Position numbers and translations under genes: made by a program. DNA of 64,000 bases from Dryocosmus kuriphilus (lineage: Eukaryota > Arthropoda > Insecta > Hymenoptera > Cynipidae): NCBI GenBank assembly GCA_038277395.1, contig CM076189.1, positions 240,663,054-240,727,053 of the forward strand, written 5' to 3'. Each line of letters opens with the position of its first letter. Position 1 is the stretch's first letter. The notes under the pieces are model-generated. The model ran no database searches, was not told the DNA's origin, and was given only the letters and a program-made list of their open reading frames with translations. Positions 46,710 through 58,423 of this stretch are shown here, piece by piece.

Positions 46710-48055
46710 AATATAGAAACATTTTAATAAATTAGAGAATTATTTTTCAAATCAATAAGACGGACGATGAATTTTTTTAAGCCGTTTATGGATCTAAAAC
46801 ACTCCATATAGTAATTCCTGCAAAACCGAAACGTTATATTCTTTAGGACTTCAATATATGTTTGTAGTCTTTATTTCACCTGTCACTTTTGTAAACACGG
46901 TAAACACACTGAACCCATGCAGACACATGCATGTGTATGAGAATCGACTCGAATCTCCAAATCAGAAATTATAGTCCAGTTGGCACGAAACTGATATCTT
47001 GAATCGTTCGTCTTCGTGCAGCTTCGGTTTTTCACGAGGCACAGCCGTACACCAACATCCGACATGCCGCGTGCCACGCATGCGAGCGAGGAGATATCGA
47101 AGGTCAAAACAGAAAATCACGACCTGTTCAGTTTGTTTACTCGTTGCCACGAAAACGATGAAACGTTCTAGAGGGCAGTACCCACCGATAAGCGAAAATA
47201 TAGTTAGATATATCTTGGTCATCCCCACCACTGACCCAAGCCGCATCTATTACGTTATATCTATGGTAATATATACCAGAGATGAGTATAAACGTAGAAA
47301 ACTACGTTTATTCTTGACGTATTTACGCAGGAGACTGACACTGGCGGCCGCTAGGGGCGCTTGTGAGCGTGGAGACACCAGACCATGATATAACAATACA
47401 CGGTCTACGCTTAAGCCCCACCAATTTCTACCGAAGTCGAATTGTACACTATAGATTAGTGCGGTACATGCATAATCTTGGGGGCCCTTCCAGTAGTTGT
47501 AAATTTCAAACTCTTAATCTTCATTACAAAAAAGAAATATATGAAGCTTTAAGTACCAATTGAAAATAAACTGAAAATTCATTTCCGTCGACATTTCTGT
47601 ACACTGAAGGTTATTTTACCGATCACACCAATCATATATACGTATATGTGTATACGAATAAGAAAAAGTTGTATGATCATAATGCAGGATAAAAGGAGGA
47701 AATTTTGCACTTATTTCTTTATACTTTAAAACACATAAAAAAATTCCTTCCTCTTTCTAAAAATATATACTTGCGTTTCATGCGCGCAGAAATATATATT
47801 TTTTTATTCATTAGTAGGATTATTACAAGAAATTTTTTTAAAAATATTTTTAATTATGTACATCTGAAATGAGATTATTCTCGAAATAACTTTATTCGTT
47901 TTTAATTTTCACAATTTGTTTATATTTCACTTCAAATCTTCATGCAGTCTATTAACTTCATTATTTTAAAGTTGAATATAGCGCCCTCACAACAAAAATG
48001 TCGACAGACAGGGTCAGGCTTCCTGATCTTCCTATTGGTTCACTTTTTTGTAGTT

Positions 48056-48508
48056 GCGCGTGGCTAGGCCGTATATTCTTAGATCATGCACCAGGTAGGT
48101 CTTCACTTGTCCGAAATTTCATTTTCCCTAAAACTCATTTTGCCGAAAAAATCACTAGATTACTAGACGCCTTCGAAACAATTGATAGATGGGTTTCTGC
48201 TTACCAATTTTGGATAGATCTGTAACTCAAATTGACTTTAGGTGGCATTTCGTGAAAATTCTTTATTCTTTATTTTTCTTTATAAAACTCGAATTTTTGA
48301 AATGCAATTTTCCATTTGGAGTGATCATGGCAATATGCCATGAATTCACAAGCGGGATCCCCTCTATCATTTCTGTCTACATCACCCGTAAATCTAGTGA
48401 TTTTTTCGGCAAAATCAGTTTTAGGGAAAATGAAATTTCCGACAAGTGAATACCTCCCATGCACCAGACTTCGGCAAAGTATGCTATCCGCGCATAAATC
48501 AGTCACCC
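48056..48508. mobile_element. Foldback element, copy 2
   Basis: Second copy of 29393-29845. Confidence 0.75.
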
Positions 48509-48512
48509 TCAG

Positions 48513-48652
48513 GGTGAAGTTCCATGCTGGCGCAAAACGCAAAGCGTAAAATGAACAGCCAATTACAAAACAATTTTGAGAAGACAGAAATCTAAAGTTA
48601 TTCTGTAATTAGCTGTTCATTTTACTCTTTGCGTTTTGCGCCAGCAAGGGAC
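48513..48652. mobile_element. 140-bp hairpin element, copy 2
   Basis: Second copy of 29850-29989. Target duplication GTCACCCTCAG at 48502-48512 and 48653-48663. Confidence 0.7.
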
Positions 48653-48889
48653 GTCACCCTCAGTTATTCACTTTCTTTAAATCATTATTTTGAACTGTCA
48701 GGTATGCATGTAGCATTTGGTTGTAAAAATAAAATAAAACATTGATTTTCGAATGAAAAAAACTAAGGAAACTGTAGATAAATACCATTAGACGAGAAGA
48801 TTTCTGTCACAGTTCACTGTCGCCGTGTCGCGCATGTGCTCGACACTGATCTCTATTATACAAACAATATACAGTGGATTGAAAATACT

Positions 48890-49054
48890 GAGCAGAATGA
48901 AAGAGCGAACGGGAACAGGAATGTGTGGTTCCCGTTCGCGGTTTCATTGTGCGTTGCCACCGTTTTGCGTTCGCGACTTTTAGAAAGAGACAACACACAG
49001 CATATAAAAGAGAACAGAAAACATTCCCGTTCCCTGTTTCATTCTGTTCAGGCC
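48890..49054. repeat. Nested inverted repeats, copy 2
   Basis: Second copy of 30228-30392. Confidence 0.65.
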
Positions 49055-49135
49055 TTAAGGTACAATATTCACACTTTTGGCGCGTAAATTTAAACTCATG
49101 GTAAGGAAAAAAAGTTCATGAAGTAATAGTTAAAA

Positions 49136-50344
49136 ATCTGCCCGCCCCGCGGGCACACATTCTCATCGCGCGCTTCGCGCGAAGTATGAGCACGCCTAGG
49201 GCGCGCGTCTGTTGGCACTCGCGCTTCGCGCTCGATAGATTATTCACCTCGCGCTGCGCGCTCGGTGTTTATGGATCGTATAAACCTTTAAATTAAAAAT
49301 TACAAAAGAAATTATTTTACTTAAGTCTCTATCGCCCTTAAGGAATACATTCTCATCATGACACTCGCGCTTCACGCACGATAATTACATTTTTTAAACA
49401 CATTGTAGATTGGTAAAGCTTTTTGTGATTTTCCAAACTTTCACAATACAGGATTTCGATTCTTAAAAGTAAAACGATGAGTATTATAAATAAATTTTGT
49501 AGCTCTTTCCAAGGTGAACAATTCTGCTTGTTAATATTTTTCTCATATCTTGCACAGTTTTGCTGAAAAGTGGTTTTCTTTAAATTTCATGACATATTTC
49601 ACCAATAACTCAAAAACTGCGCGTCTGCTGAAAAAAATGATAGAGAGCAAATTTGTAGATATTTTGGGGATGAATAACTTTGTTTCTTATAACTGTTTCT
49701 TATCTTGCATAGTTTGGCGGGAAATTTGAAATTTTTGATTTTTAATAACGTTTTATCGATTAAAACAAAAACCGTGCATTTTAGCAAAAAATGGTTAAAA
49801 CAAAATTTGTAGATCTTTTTTAATTAAACAACGTTGTTTTTTTACCATTTTTTTGTATCTTGAATATTTTGGAGGGAAACCAGAGTTTTTAAATTTTAAT
49901 AGAGTTTTATTGATTAAAGCAAAAACCGTTCATTTTATCAAAAAACGGTTAAGACAAAATTTGTAGATTTTTTTGAGATGAACAATTTTACTTTCCTACA
50001 TTTTTTTTGTATCTCTCATAGTTTAGCCGGAAAATGGATTTTTTGAATTTGTGAAAACCGTTTTTGATGGATAAAACCATAACCGTTGGTCAAAACCCAC
50101 TGGTTAACAAACTCTTCCTTTCTTTTTACCCCCTAAAGAAGTGTACCAAAGCGCACTATAATCCGATTGTCCTTCGAAAGTTATCGTGGGAACAGTCTCC
50201 AACGACGACGACGACGACGATAACAGACACCGTCGTAAAAACCGTTTTTTCGGATTCAGGAGGTCTCAAAACGTGGAGATTTCATGAAATCTGCGAAAGT
50301 CAAATTTTACATAAATCTAATACCTTCTCTGATGAGAATGTAAA
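49136..50344 (+). repeat. GCG-hairpin/monomer repeat, plus strand, copy 2 of block
   Basis: Second copy of 30474-31681. One-base differences shift the by-product frames (GATTGTCC here, GATTAGTCC in copy 1, GATTGGTCC in the third copy). Confidence 0.85.
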
Positions 50345-51241
50345 AAATGAAGCTAAAAATGCAATATAATTAATTTTAACTTCGCAAAATGTAAATACGG
50401 AAGATTTGGTATAAATTAGGTAACTATTATCATTATGAAAACAATTCTTTGTTAAAAAGATTTTAAAGTGAGACCCTAATTCAAATTATATGATCATGAA
50501 GTATAAATTAAATTATTATAAAAAATAGAAAGAATTCTTTAAAATTTGTGAATGTAAAACAATATTATATTCGTAAAGCAAAAATAATGCTCTTCTGTCG
50601 AAACAAAATTTATAAACTATAATAATAACGACAATTTTTGATAAAAAGTGTATAAAGTCAGAAGAAAACGTGCATTTGTTTGGTAAGAAAATAGTTAAAA
50701 AGAAGAAATTGCATAAAAATATCGGTGGAGCAAAAATACATGCACACGCGAATATTTTGTGAAAAGCAGTAAAAATATGTACAATTTGGAACCGCAATCT
50801 TTAATGATTACGAATGTAATGAACCGTAATGAAAGCATTGGATCTTCTCGTGTTGGAAATCTGCAAATAAATGTTACCTTCTTCGTATCAAACTTTATAT
50901 TAATAAAGTAAACAAAAATAGTTTCTACCCAATATTAAATTGAAAGACAGAATTTATAAGCATAACCTATAACTCTAAGTACATAGTACATGTCCTATAA
51001 GTAAATGTTTATACTCACCTATGGAAACTTCTCTTGCCACCTTTACTTCGCCAATCACAATAGAAACACGAGACACGTATTGTCTTGATATTTTTTACAC
51101 GATATTTACAATAATTTTTCCTTTTACAGTACTTTGATATTAAAAGCAAACTACACGCACTCACATTCCGTACTGATCTGCTGTGAACATTGTACCATAG
51201 GAATATGGCAGCCGCAGCTTTCAATTGGCGTCACTCGCATT

Positions 51242-51440
51242 CCACTGTATTTCCCATGGAGAATAGACATTAGGAGGCCACACTGTACTGCATACACTTC
51301 ACGAAAACCGTGCGCTTTTCTGCTGCCAGAAGTTCGCATATACGCATGTACAAAATCACACTTACGTATAGTACAGAACTTCCCGAGTGCGGCGTGCCAT
51401 TCGCACTTCAAAAATATGGCCGCCGTTAATGTTTTTGTCA
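51242..51440 (+). repeat. Dispersed module, copy 2 of block
   Basis: Second copy of 32577-32775. Confidence 0.8.
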
Positions 51441-51730
51441 TGGTTTTCGTTTTGACCGGTTACTTCGGAGATTGTTTTATTAATAATTGTACAATTATTG
51501 TTGAAATTGTTTATGAAACTGCAATTTATAAGCCATGGATGAGGTAAGTAATTATTTACAAGAATATATTGGATTGTATTCGTAAACATTATGCGTGTGA
51601 CAGGTTTCCTCCCCCACGATAGTGATGCAAAGATAACCTCAAACAATTAAGAAACAATATGATTTGATTTATATTGAAGGACATTTAAACGCGTGTGAAT
51701 TTTTGTAAAATTAAAGTATTAATGTATGTC

Positions 51731-53397
51731 ATGACTGTACAGAATTGTGAGAATTCAAGAAGGACGCGTCGACAGTGTGCAAAATGCAAGTCCACTCCTT
51801 ACATGTTAGGAAAAGAAAATAAGCAACGACAGCGATTTTTTAAAGTGCCTAAGGTAGGGAAAAATATAACGTGTAGTGGCATGCTGTATGAGAAAATAAG
51901 ATTTATAATTCTTTAGTAAAGGTATTGCTTATTAAAGTATGCGAAATCTTATATGAAATTGGACGATAAGAGACATGTGATTTTAAGTTTGAAATTAAAT
52001 TACATTGGAGTATATAAGTCTGAGAAGGGATTGGGGAGAAGCTCTTTCCATATGTCTTGGAGAATTGGATTATCTCTGCGAAATACATTTTTGAGAAGAA
52101 GATAAAGAAACATTTTTTGAAACCAAAATGATGGACGGAACGATCCACCGGATACAGAGAATGGTTACAAGTTTAAAGCAGGGTTCTGTCCCAATTAAGG
52201 TATAGTTTTAATTGCGAAAATTAATTCTGCCTTCAAGTATAATATTACATTCAATTTCTTACCGAAATGTCTATTCATTCAGCTTTTTTGTCGAATATTC
52301 CATGTCAATCAAGTGCAGCATTTTCGCTAATCGTCCTAAAACGGTGGACGACTAGCCACGGCCATTTATTGTATACAATTTATTTCAGGATAATGTCGAG
52401 AGGAGAAAAATAAATGAAGGGACCAAAGTCGACCGTCGTCGTGTACTTGCGCCATGCGTTTTGAACGTAATTAATGTAAGTAGCGCCATTTATGCATGTT
52501 CTAATTCCTTTATGTTCATTTGGAACAATCTGAAATGTCAAATTCCGTTTTTTGTAGACTTCAGTCGCTAAAAATAAGCATAATGAGTTTTTGAAAAAGA
52601 GAAATAACTGTTTTGAGGCCTTTTACTTCCTTATGTTACAAATAATGTTTCCGTCTGCTTGTTATTGTAATGTGTTCTACTCTGCTTTCTAGAGATTCTT
52701 CGGTTTCGTTAAACAAGCCTGTGGATTTAATGACCATCCCGATTCAAGAATCTTTGCCCAAGTTTACCGGCTTTTAGGTGTTTACTCTCTTGTCAAGCCT
52801 AAAAAAGGTAGTAACGTTGAAGGCGTGGAAATTCCTAATACTATGTTGAATTACCAAGATGTACAAGAGCAGAAAAATCACGAAGCTTTATGCAATATCC
52901 TAGATAAAGTTATATCAGAGAATAACCCTGTAGTGGAGCAAATTCCCAATTTTCTCGAGAGGGTGAGAGACCATGATCAGCTTATGGCCAGAACACCTGA
53001 GTTCGTGAAAGGCTTTGTCGCCGGCTATGTTGCGTTTCGGGCGCAAAAATTAACAACATGTTCAAACTGCATAAAAGGTGTGCGAAGCGAAAGAAAATCG
53101 GATGACGATATTAGGTATAAACTGTTGGTCAAGTGCAACCGTAGAACGTTGCAGTATCCTTCCGAATCTTTCTACACGTTGACAGACAGTTCAGAAAACG
53201 TCATTTTACACGTTCTGGCAGGAGGAAATCTAAATCAGGATACTTTCCTTCATATTTTGGAGAACCTCGACAACTTTAATATTTCGCATGTTGGATGCAT
53301 CGAGCATAAAAATTTGTTTACAAAATCGATTATAAGTTTTTATCCTGTAACTCGATCACACTTCATAGCAAAGCGATATAACACTATACGCGATTAA
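51731..53397 (+). pseudogene. THAP/P-transposase C-terminal gene, copy 2
   Basis: Exons 51731-51853, 52011-52199, 52389-52475 and 52693-53397, all phase 0, as in copy 1. Exon 4 is intact here and ends FYPVTRSHFIAKRYN, the kind of C-terminal tail seen in THAP9-like proteins. The in-frame TGA after the THAP C-x2-H-F (exon 2) is shared. If that codon were read through or spliced around, the product would be about 368 residues: a DNA-binding domain plus the transposase C-terminal region without the catalytic core. Derivatives of that shape are known to act as repressors in P-element systems; such a role here is inference. A pseudogene is equally possible. Confidence 0.65.
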
Positions 53398-53971
53398 TGC
53401 AGGAAGAAATCGGAGAAATATCGAAAAGATTCCAAGTTGTAGAATTCTCTCAGTTATAATATTTATTGTTAAATTACCTTACATTTTGCATATTTGAGTG
53501 GATATACTTTTGAGACTTTCAATTCGTCTTTAATGATCTGAAGGGCATTAACTGTATTTTTGACATTTGTTTTACGCACATATTATCTAAAACATCTTTG
53601 AATTTTGAAGAAGTTTCAAAGATCTCAACTTATTCTGTAAATTAAGGTAATAAAAAGCATTTCAAAGTATTAAAAAGTTTTATTTATCGTAAATACATGA
53701 CACTATGTGTAAAAATTATTTTTTTTGATTGCATGTGTATAAAACATATATTAATAATATAATAGTTCCTTGTAAAAAGAACGTTTAAAAATAAATGTAA
53801 GTATTTAGAAAATTCATAAAAGTCATTCAAGTTTTCCAATATTATAATCGAGGTGAATAAAAAAATATAATGTAAATAAATCAAGTACAGATTAATAGTA
53901 TTATATAAAGTAAACTAATCCCCTAATCATATCGACAACCTCTGTACAGTATAAAACAATTAAGAAATGAT

Positions 53972-53973
<2 letters not shown>

Positions 53974-54022
<49 letters not shown>
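53974..54022. repeat. (AT)n microsatellite, copy 2
   Basis: Length-variant counterpart of 35304-35350. Confidence 0.95.
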
Positions 54023-54027
<5 letters not shown>

Positions 54028-54131
54028 TTATATTTCATAGGCAAAGTATCCTCCCTTTTGGAAAAAAACTATTACTAAGTACTGGATTTTATTTTTTTTT
54101 TGGCGAATAGGTATCCAAAATCCAATAATTC

Positions 54132-54134
<3 letters not shown>

Positions 54135-54172
<38 letters not shown>

Positions 54173-57100
54173 GTAGCTTTGCGAACTCGGAAGTTCATTG
54201 CCTCAGCTACCCAGAACCGCCACGCATCTCTATCCTGTGCATCTTCCAACCAGTTTAAGTAATCATGTCCTAGCTCTTTTAGATCATCCCTTACGTTTTT
54301 CTCCCATCTGTTTCTCGGTCTGCCTAGAGGTCTCTTACTAATCGGCTTCCCTCTCAAAACTTGCGCCACTGTTCTTTCGTTGCCCATTCTTGCAGCATGT
54401 CCCGCCCAGCTTAATTTCCGCGCTTTCATTATTCTATTAATGTTTACTGACCCGTAGAGTGCATGCAGCTCATCATTATGCAGTTTTCTTTCTCCATTCA
54501 CCAGTCTCTTCGTCCCTTTTGGGACCATAGATTTTTCGAAGTACTTTATTTTCGAATACTCTAAACCTGTTCTCCTCTCCTTTTGTCAGCGCCCACGTTT
54601 CGCACCCGTACATGACGATCGGCATTATTATCGTTTTGTAAATTCTTAGTTTGATGTTTCTAGATAGCGATCGCGAGTTTAGTAATGTATTTGCTGCATA
54701 GTAGCACCGATTGCCAGCGTGCAGCCGCCTGTTGATTTCCGCTTTAATGTTATTGTCGCTAGTTATAGTAGTCCCGAGGTATTTAAACTCATTAACTCTT
54801 TCAAATTTCATATTTCCGGCCATTAGATCCCCCTCTTTATTGCTTTGTCCTGATCTGTCGACGATCAAATATTTTGTCTTCGATTCGCTAACTTCTAAAC
54901 CTATTTCCTTGGCTTTTGTGATCAAGATTTCCGAATTTTTAGCTACCGTTTCTCTATCATCCCCGAGTAAGTCGAGATCATCTGCATATCCCAGAACTTG
55001 TATTATCCCATTGAGGGTAGCACCGGACGGATTCGTTTGTACTTCTCTGACCACGTATTCTAAAACTAAGTTGAAAAGGATGCACGAAAGCGCATCGCCC
55101 TGTTTCAGGCTGTCGCGGATCAAAAACTCTTCAGATAAACTTCCGTTTACGCGTATCCTACCCCTACTGCCGCTTAAGCAAACTTCGATAAGTCTAACCA
55201 ATTTCCTTGGTACGCCCAAGAACTCCAGAATCCAGTACATTCGTGCGCGTATAATAGTCGTAAGCTTTTTTGAAGTCGATAAAAAGCTGATGTATTGCTT
55301 CATTAAATTCCCATTTCTTTTCTAACAGTTGTCTAATTGTAAACATTTGATCGCTTGTAGAACGGTTTTCGGCGGAATCCACACTGGTAATCCCCAATGA
55401 TTTCCTCAGCAAAAGGCGTTAGTCTACTTAAGATTACATTGGTCAGGATCTTATAGCACGAAGGCAAAAGTGAAATTCCCCGATAATTGTTACAGTTCGT
55501 TTTATCGCCTTTTTTAAAAATGGGTATAATGATAGAGGTATTCCATTCCTCCGGTATGCGTTCTGTTTTCCAGATTGTGCGTATTAATTTACAAATTTGT
55601 CTTGTGAGGCAAAGGCCCCCATTTTTTATCAGCTCTGACGGTAGGTCGTCAATGCCCGCGGCTTTGTTATTTTTCAACTTCTTTATGGCCATTTCTATTT
55701 CTTTATCAGTAGGCTCATCAATTAGTAGATCAACAGTGTGGATTTCACCGAGATTAACTTCAACGGGGGATTCGCTTACGTTCAATAGCTTATCAAAATA
55801 GTTTTTCCATAAATTTAGTCTTTCTGTTAAATTAGCTACTAGATTGCCATTTTCGTCCCTCATTACTTCCGTTCTACTTTGAAAGCTTTTTCTTATAAAA
55901 TTGATTCCCCTGTACATCTCACGCGGGTTATTTTGCTTATTATGCGTGTCTATTGCTAGTATTTTATTCTTCTCCCCGATCCCTTTTCTTGGATCTGTAA
56001 AACCTATTTGTACTTTTACTAATCTCGAGATACTTCTTATGTGTTTGATCGCACTTATTTTGTAAACTAATTTCTTTGGCCTTTGTTCGCTTTTCAAACC
56101 ATAGTTTGCACTCTTCGTCGAACCACGGTTTGCTTTTGTTTACTTTCTTTAAACCTATAGTACTTTTCGCGGCTGTCTTTATCGCCTCTTTCATATTGCC
56201 CCACAGGGTTTCCGGATCCTCTTCACAATTATCGCTATCGTCTCCCTGTTTTTGAAGAGCGTCGAAACTATTAGAAATCTTTACTTGATAATTCAATATT
56301 TCTGTTGGCATTTTGAACTTATCTATATCGAAACGTACTGCTGGCGCAGGAGGGTTAGTTTTCTTATTTAACGCCAGTCTAGATCTTAGTTTCACTATCA
56401 CGAGAAAGTGGTCTGAATTTAAATCCGCCCCCCTGTACGATCTTACATCGAGAATGTTTGTATGACGTCTTCTGTCAATTAAAACGTGATCAATCTGATT
56501 CTGTGTGATACCATCTGGTGATGTCCAGGTGGCCTTATGTATATTTTTATGCTTGAAATATGTGCTTTTAACAACGAGGTTCTTTGAAGCAGCAAAGTTT
56601 ATTACTCTAGTCCCATTATCATTACTGACGTCATGCAAGCTTTCTGACCCTATTGTAGGCCTATACATCGGTTCTTTTCCAATTTTTGCGTTGAAGTCTC
56701 CCAATACTATTTTTGCGTCAAACTTCGAGAACTTGTCAAAAACTTGTTCGATTGTTTCGTAAAAAAGATCTTTAGTATCTTCGTCTTTGTCCTCGGTAGG
56801 GCAGTGCACGTTAATTAGCACCTGTTTGCAGAAATTACCCTTTAGTACAATATATGATAACCGGTCTTTAATGAATTGCATATCGATAACCGCTTGCGAA
56901 ATTCGTTTATTAATAAGAAACCCGGTCCCCAGTTTGCGCCCTTTAGCTTCCCCATAGTGAAAAGTGTAGTTCTCCTTGGAGATTGATTCATACTCGCCAG
57001 GCCAGCAGGTTTCTTGAAGTGCTATTATATCAATGTCGTATCTCTTTGCTATCTCAATGAATTCGCTAAATCCGCCAGTATTTAGACTACGCGCGTTCAG

Positions 57101-57765
57101 AGTTCCCGTCTTAAGATATTTTATTGTAGTTGTTCGTTTTTGGAAGTTAGCCATGATAGTTTTAAGAAAGTCCGCACGTTAGGGATCCTGTTCCGATCGC
57201 AGGTGAGTCCGCCGTCCCAGGAGTGATAACCCCCATACCTCCCTAGGTCTAAGTATGGGAGCTTTCCGACTTTGACAAGGACCGTGTCAACTTGTCGTCA
57301 GACACATTACGGCTTCATCCTCGTATCCTAACGTCCCCCTGCAAGGCAGTGTGCCACACTGGCATCAATACCACGTTGACCCTACAGGCGAATCATTCCA
57401 CACATCCCTTGCGGGCAGTGTCATCGCTGTGGTGTCCAATGGGGCAGCAGGATTTTCCCCTTACAAGATTTTTAGTTTTGGTTCGGGTAGTGTTTCTAGG
57501 TGGATACACTCTGAGCCTCGGCCTGGTAGAACCCACCTATTGCGTATGGACGCGAAAGGGTGAATCCCCCCAAACCATGGCCGTCGTGTACCTATTTTTT
57601 ACCAATGTGGGTTCACCACATCCACGACTGGTTCCTATCGGCTGTCCGCGACTGCTTATTCTTGTATTCACAGTTAACCTCGGAAGCTGTTCAACCTCAG
57701 GGGCCGTTCCTCTATCCGCAACCTGAGGACGCGCTGCGTAGTGGTGATGGGGACCCACTAAGCAG
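54135..57765 (-). mobile_element. Full-length RTE-like non-LTR retrotransposon
   Basis: Minus strand, bounded by a 13-bp target duplication CCAATAATTCTTT (54122-54134 and 57766-57778) and ending in an ATT-repeat tail, as RTE elements do. The ORF begins at 57154 (MANFQKRTTT) with an apurinic-type endonuclease (QETCW, LGDFNAKIG, IDHVLID, SDHFL). It continues into a linker, a reverse transcriptase (GDALSCILFN, YADD) and a C-terminal segment with GHAARM. Frames break at about 55970 (extra C), 55365 (extra T), 55255 and 54495. The first two are absent from copy 1 and the last two are shared, so both copies are dead. Proteins of this type are often annotated as craniofacial development protein 2-like. 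The 5' untranslated part is 57155-57765. Confidence 0.9.
57155..57765 (-). other. 5' untranslated region of the RTE-like element
   Basis: GC-richer than its surroundings. It starts at the 5' end with a strong hairpin: GCTGC, TAGTGG, a 10-nt loop, then CCACTA and GCAGC (57733-57765 on the plus strand). Frames drawn over it on both strands are not supported as genes. RTE-type 5' ends sometimes fold as HDV-like ribozymes; I could not verify that fold here. Confidence 0.6.
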
Positions 57766-57973
57766 CCAATAATTCTTTGCTAAAAAAAAATTTTAAATAA
57801 AAAATTTTTAAAAATCAATACTTCCTTTCAATAAGGGTTGAACTTTTCAATTATAATTAAATATTATTATTGAAAATTCAATATCTTAAAAACCTAATCC
57901 AGCCATATTAATGTCACACGTTGAAATACGCAATTTCCTGCACATATAAGCGACTTCTCTTGAATTTACATAT

Positions 57974-58206
57974 TTATAATTTAACCTTAATTATGTTGAA
58001 AACAATATTCGCAACATCCTTCATGTTTTTTGGTTTTTGTACTTCCAACCAATCACAGGCTTCTTCCTCCAGATAAAGTTCCACATTTAAATTTTCCCGA
58101 ATAATAATTTTTCCTTCCGTTACACCATTTTCTATATGGGAGAACTTGTCAATAATTAACCATGCCCATTCACGGTCAGAGAGTAAATGTACGAAACGTA
58201 CCTTCT
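57974..58206 (-). CDS. Short unrecognised coding-like frame
   Basis: Minus-strand frame without ATG, ending in TAA at 57974. It reads about 75 residues of ordinary protein-like composition: FVHLLSDREWAWLIIDKF near the start, then GKIIIRENLNVELYL, and CDWLEV before the stop. A possible splice acceptor (TCTAAGGGAGAAG) lies just upstream on that strand. The balanced composition, with Trp and acidic residues, is unlike the low-complexity shadow frames around it, so it may be the last exon of a gene or of a TE protein. The family is not recognised. Confidence 0.35.
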
Positions 58207-58423
58207 CCCTTAGATAATTATAAGTAAATTCGGTGGAAAACGGCCTTCTTTACTGTAACTGAAAATATTACCTACATTTTGATTCACTATTTAATCAGCT
58301 TTACATAATAGCACTTTAAGTCCACAATAACGGTTCTTTATTCTATTCCTCATGCATCATTTCTATAAGAAACATAAGATATCATCTAATTAATACATAC
58401 AAAAATGGGCTAGAAATGTGATG

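Larger units (their letters stand above)
43922..47265. mobile_element. Non-autonomous P-like relative, copy 2
   Basis: Second copy of 25263-28606, with the same 22-bp ends and 7-bp GTAATAT flanks. Confidence 0.8.
38433..56597. repeat. 18.2-kb duplicated block, copy 2
   Basis: Colinear with 19774-37932. It begins directly after the N run with the tail of the Cys-rich ORF. It extends past the point where copy 1 is cut and supplies the missing 5' half of the LINE. Confidence 0.95.

Noticed and set aside
57292..57726. 144-codon plus-strand frame in the LINE 5' region
   Set aside because: Lies in the GC-richer 5' untranslated region opposite to the LINE strand, with several overlapping frames and no recognised domain.
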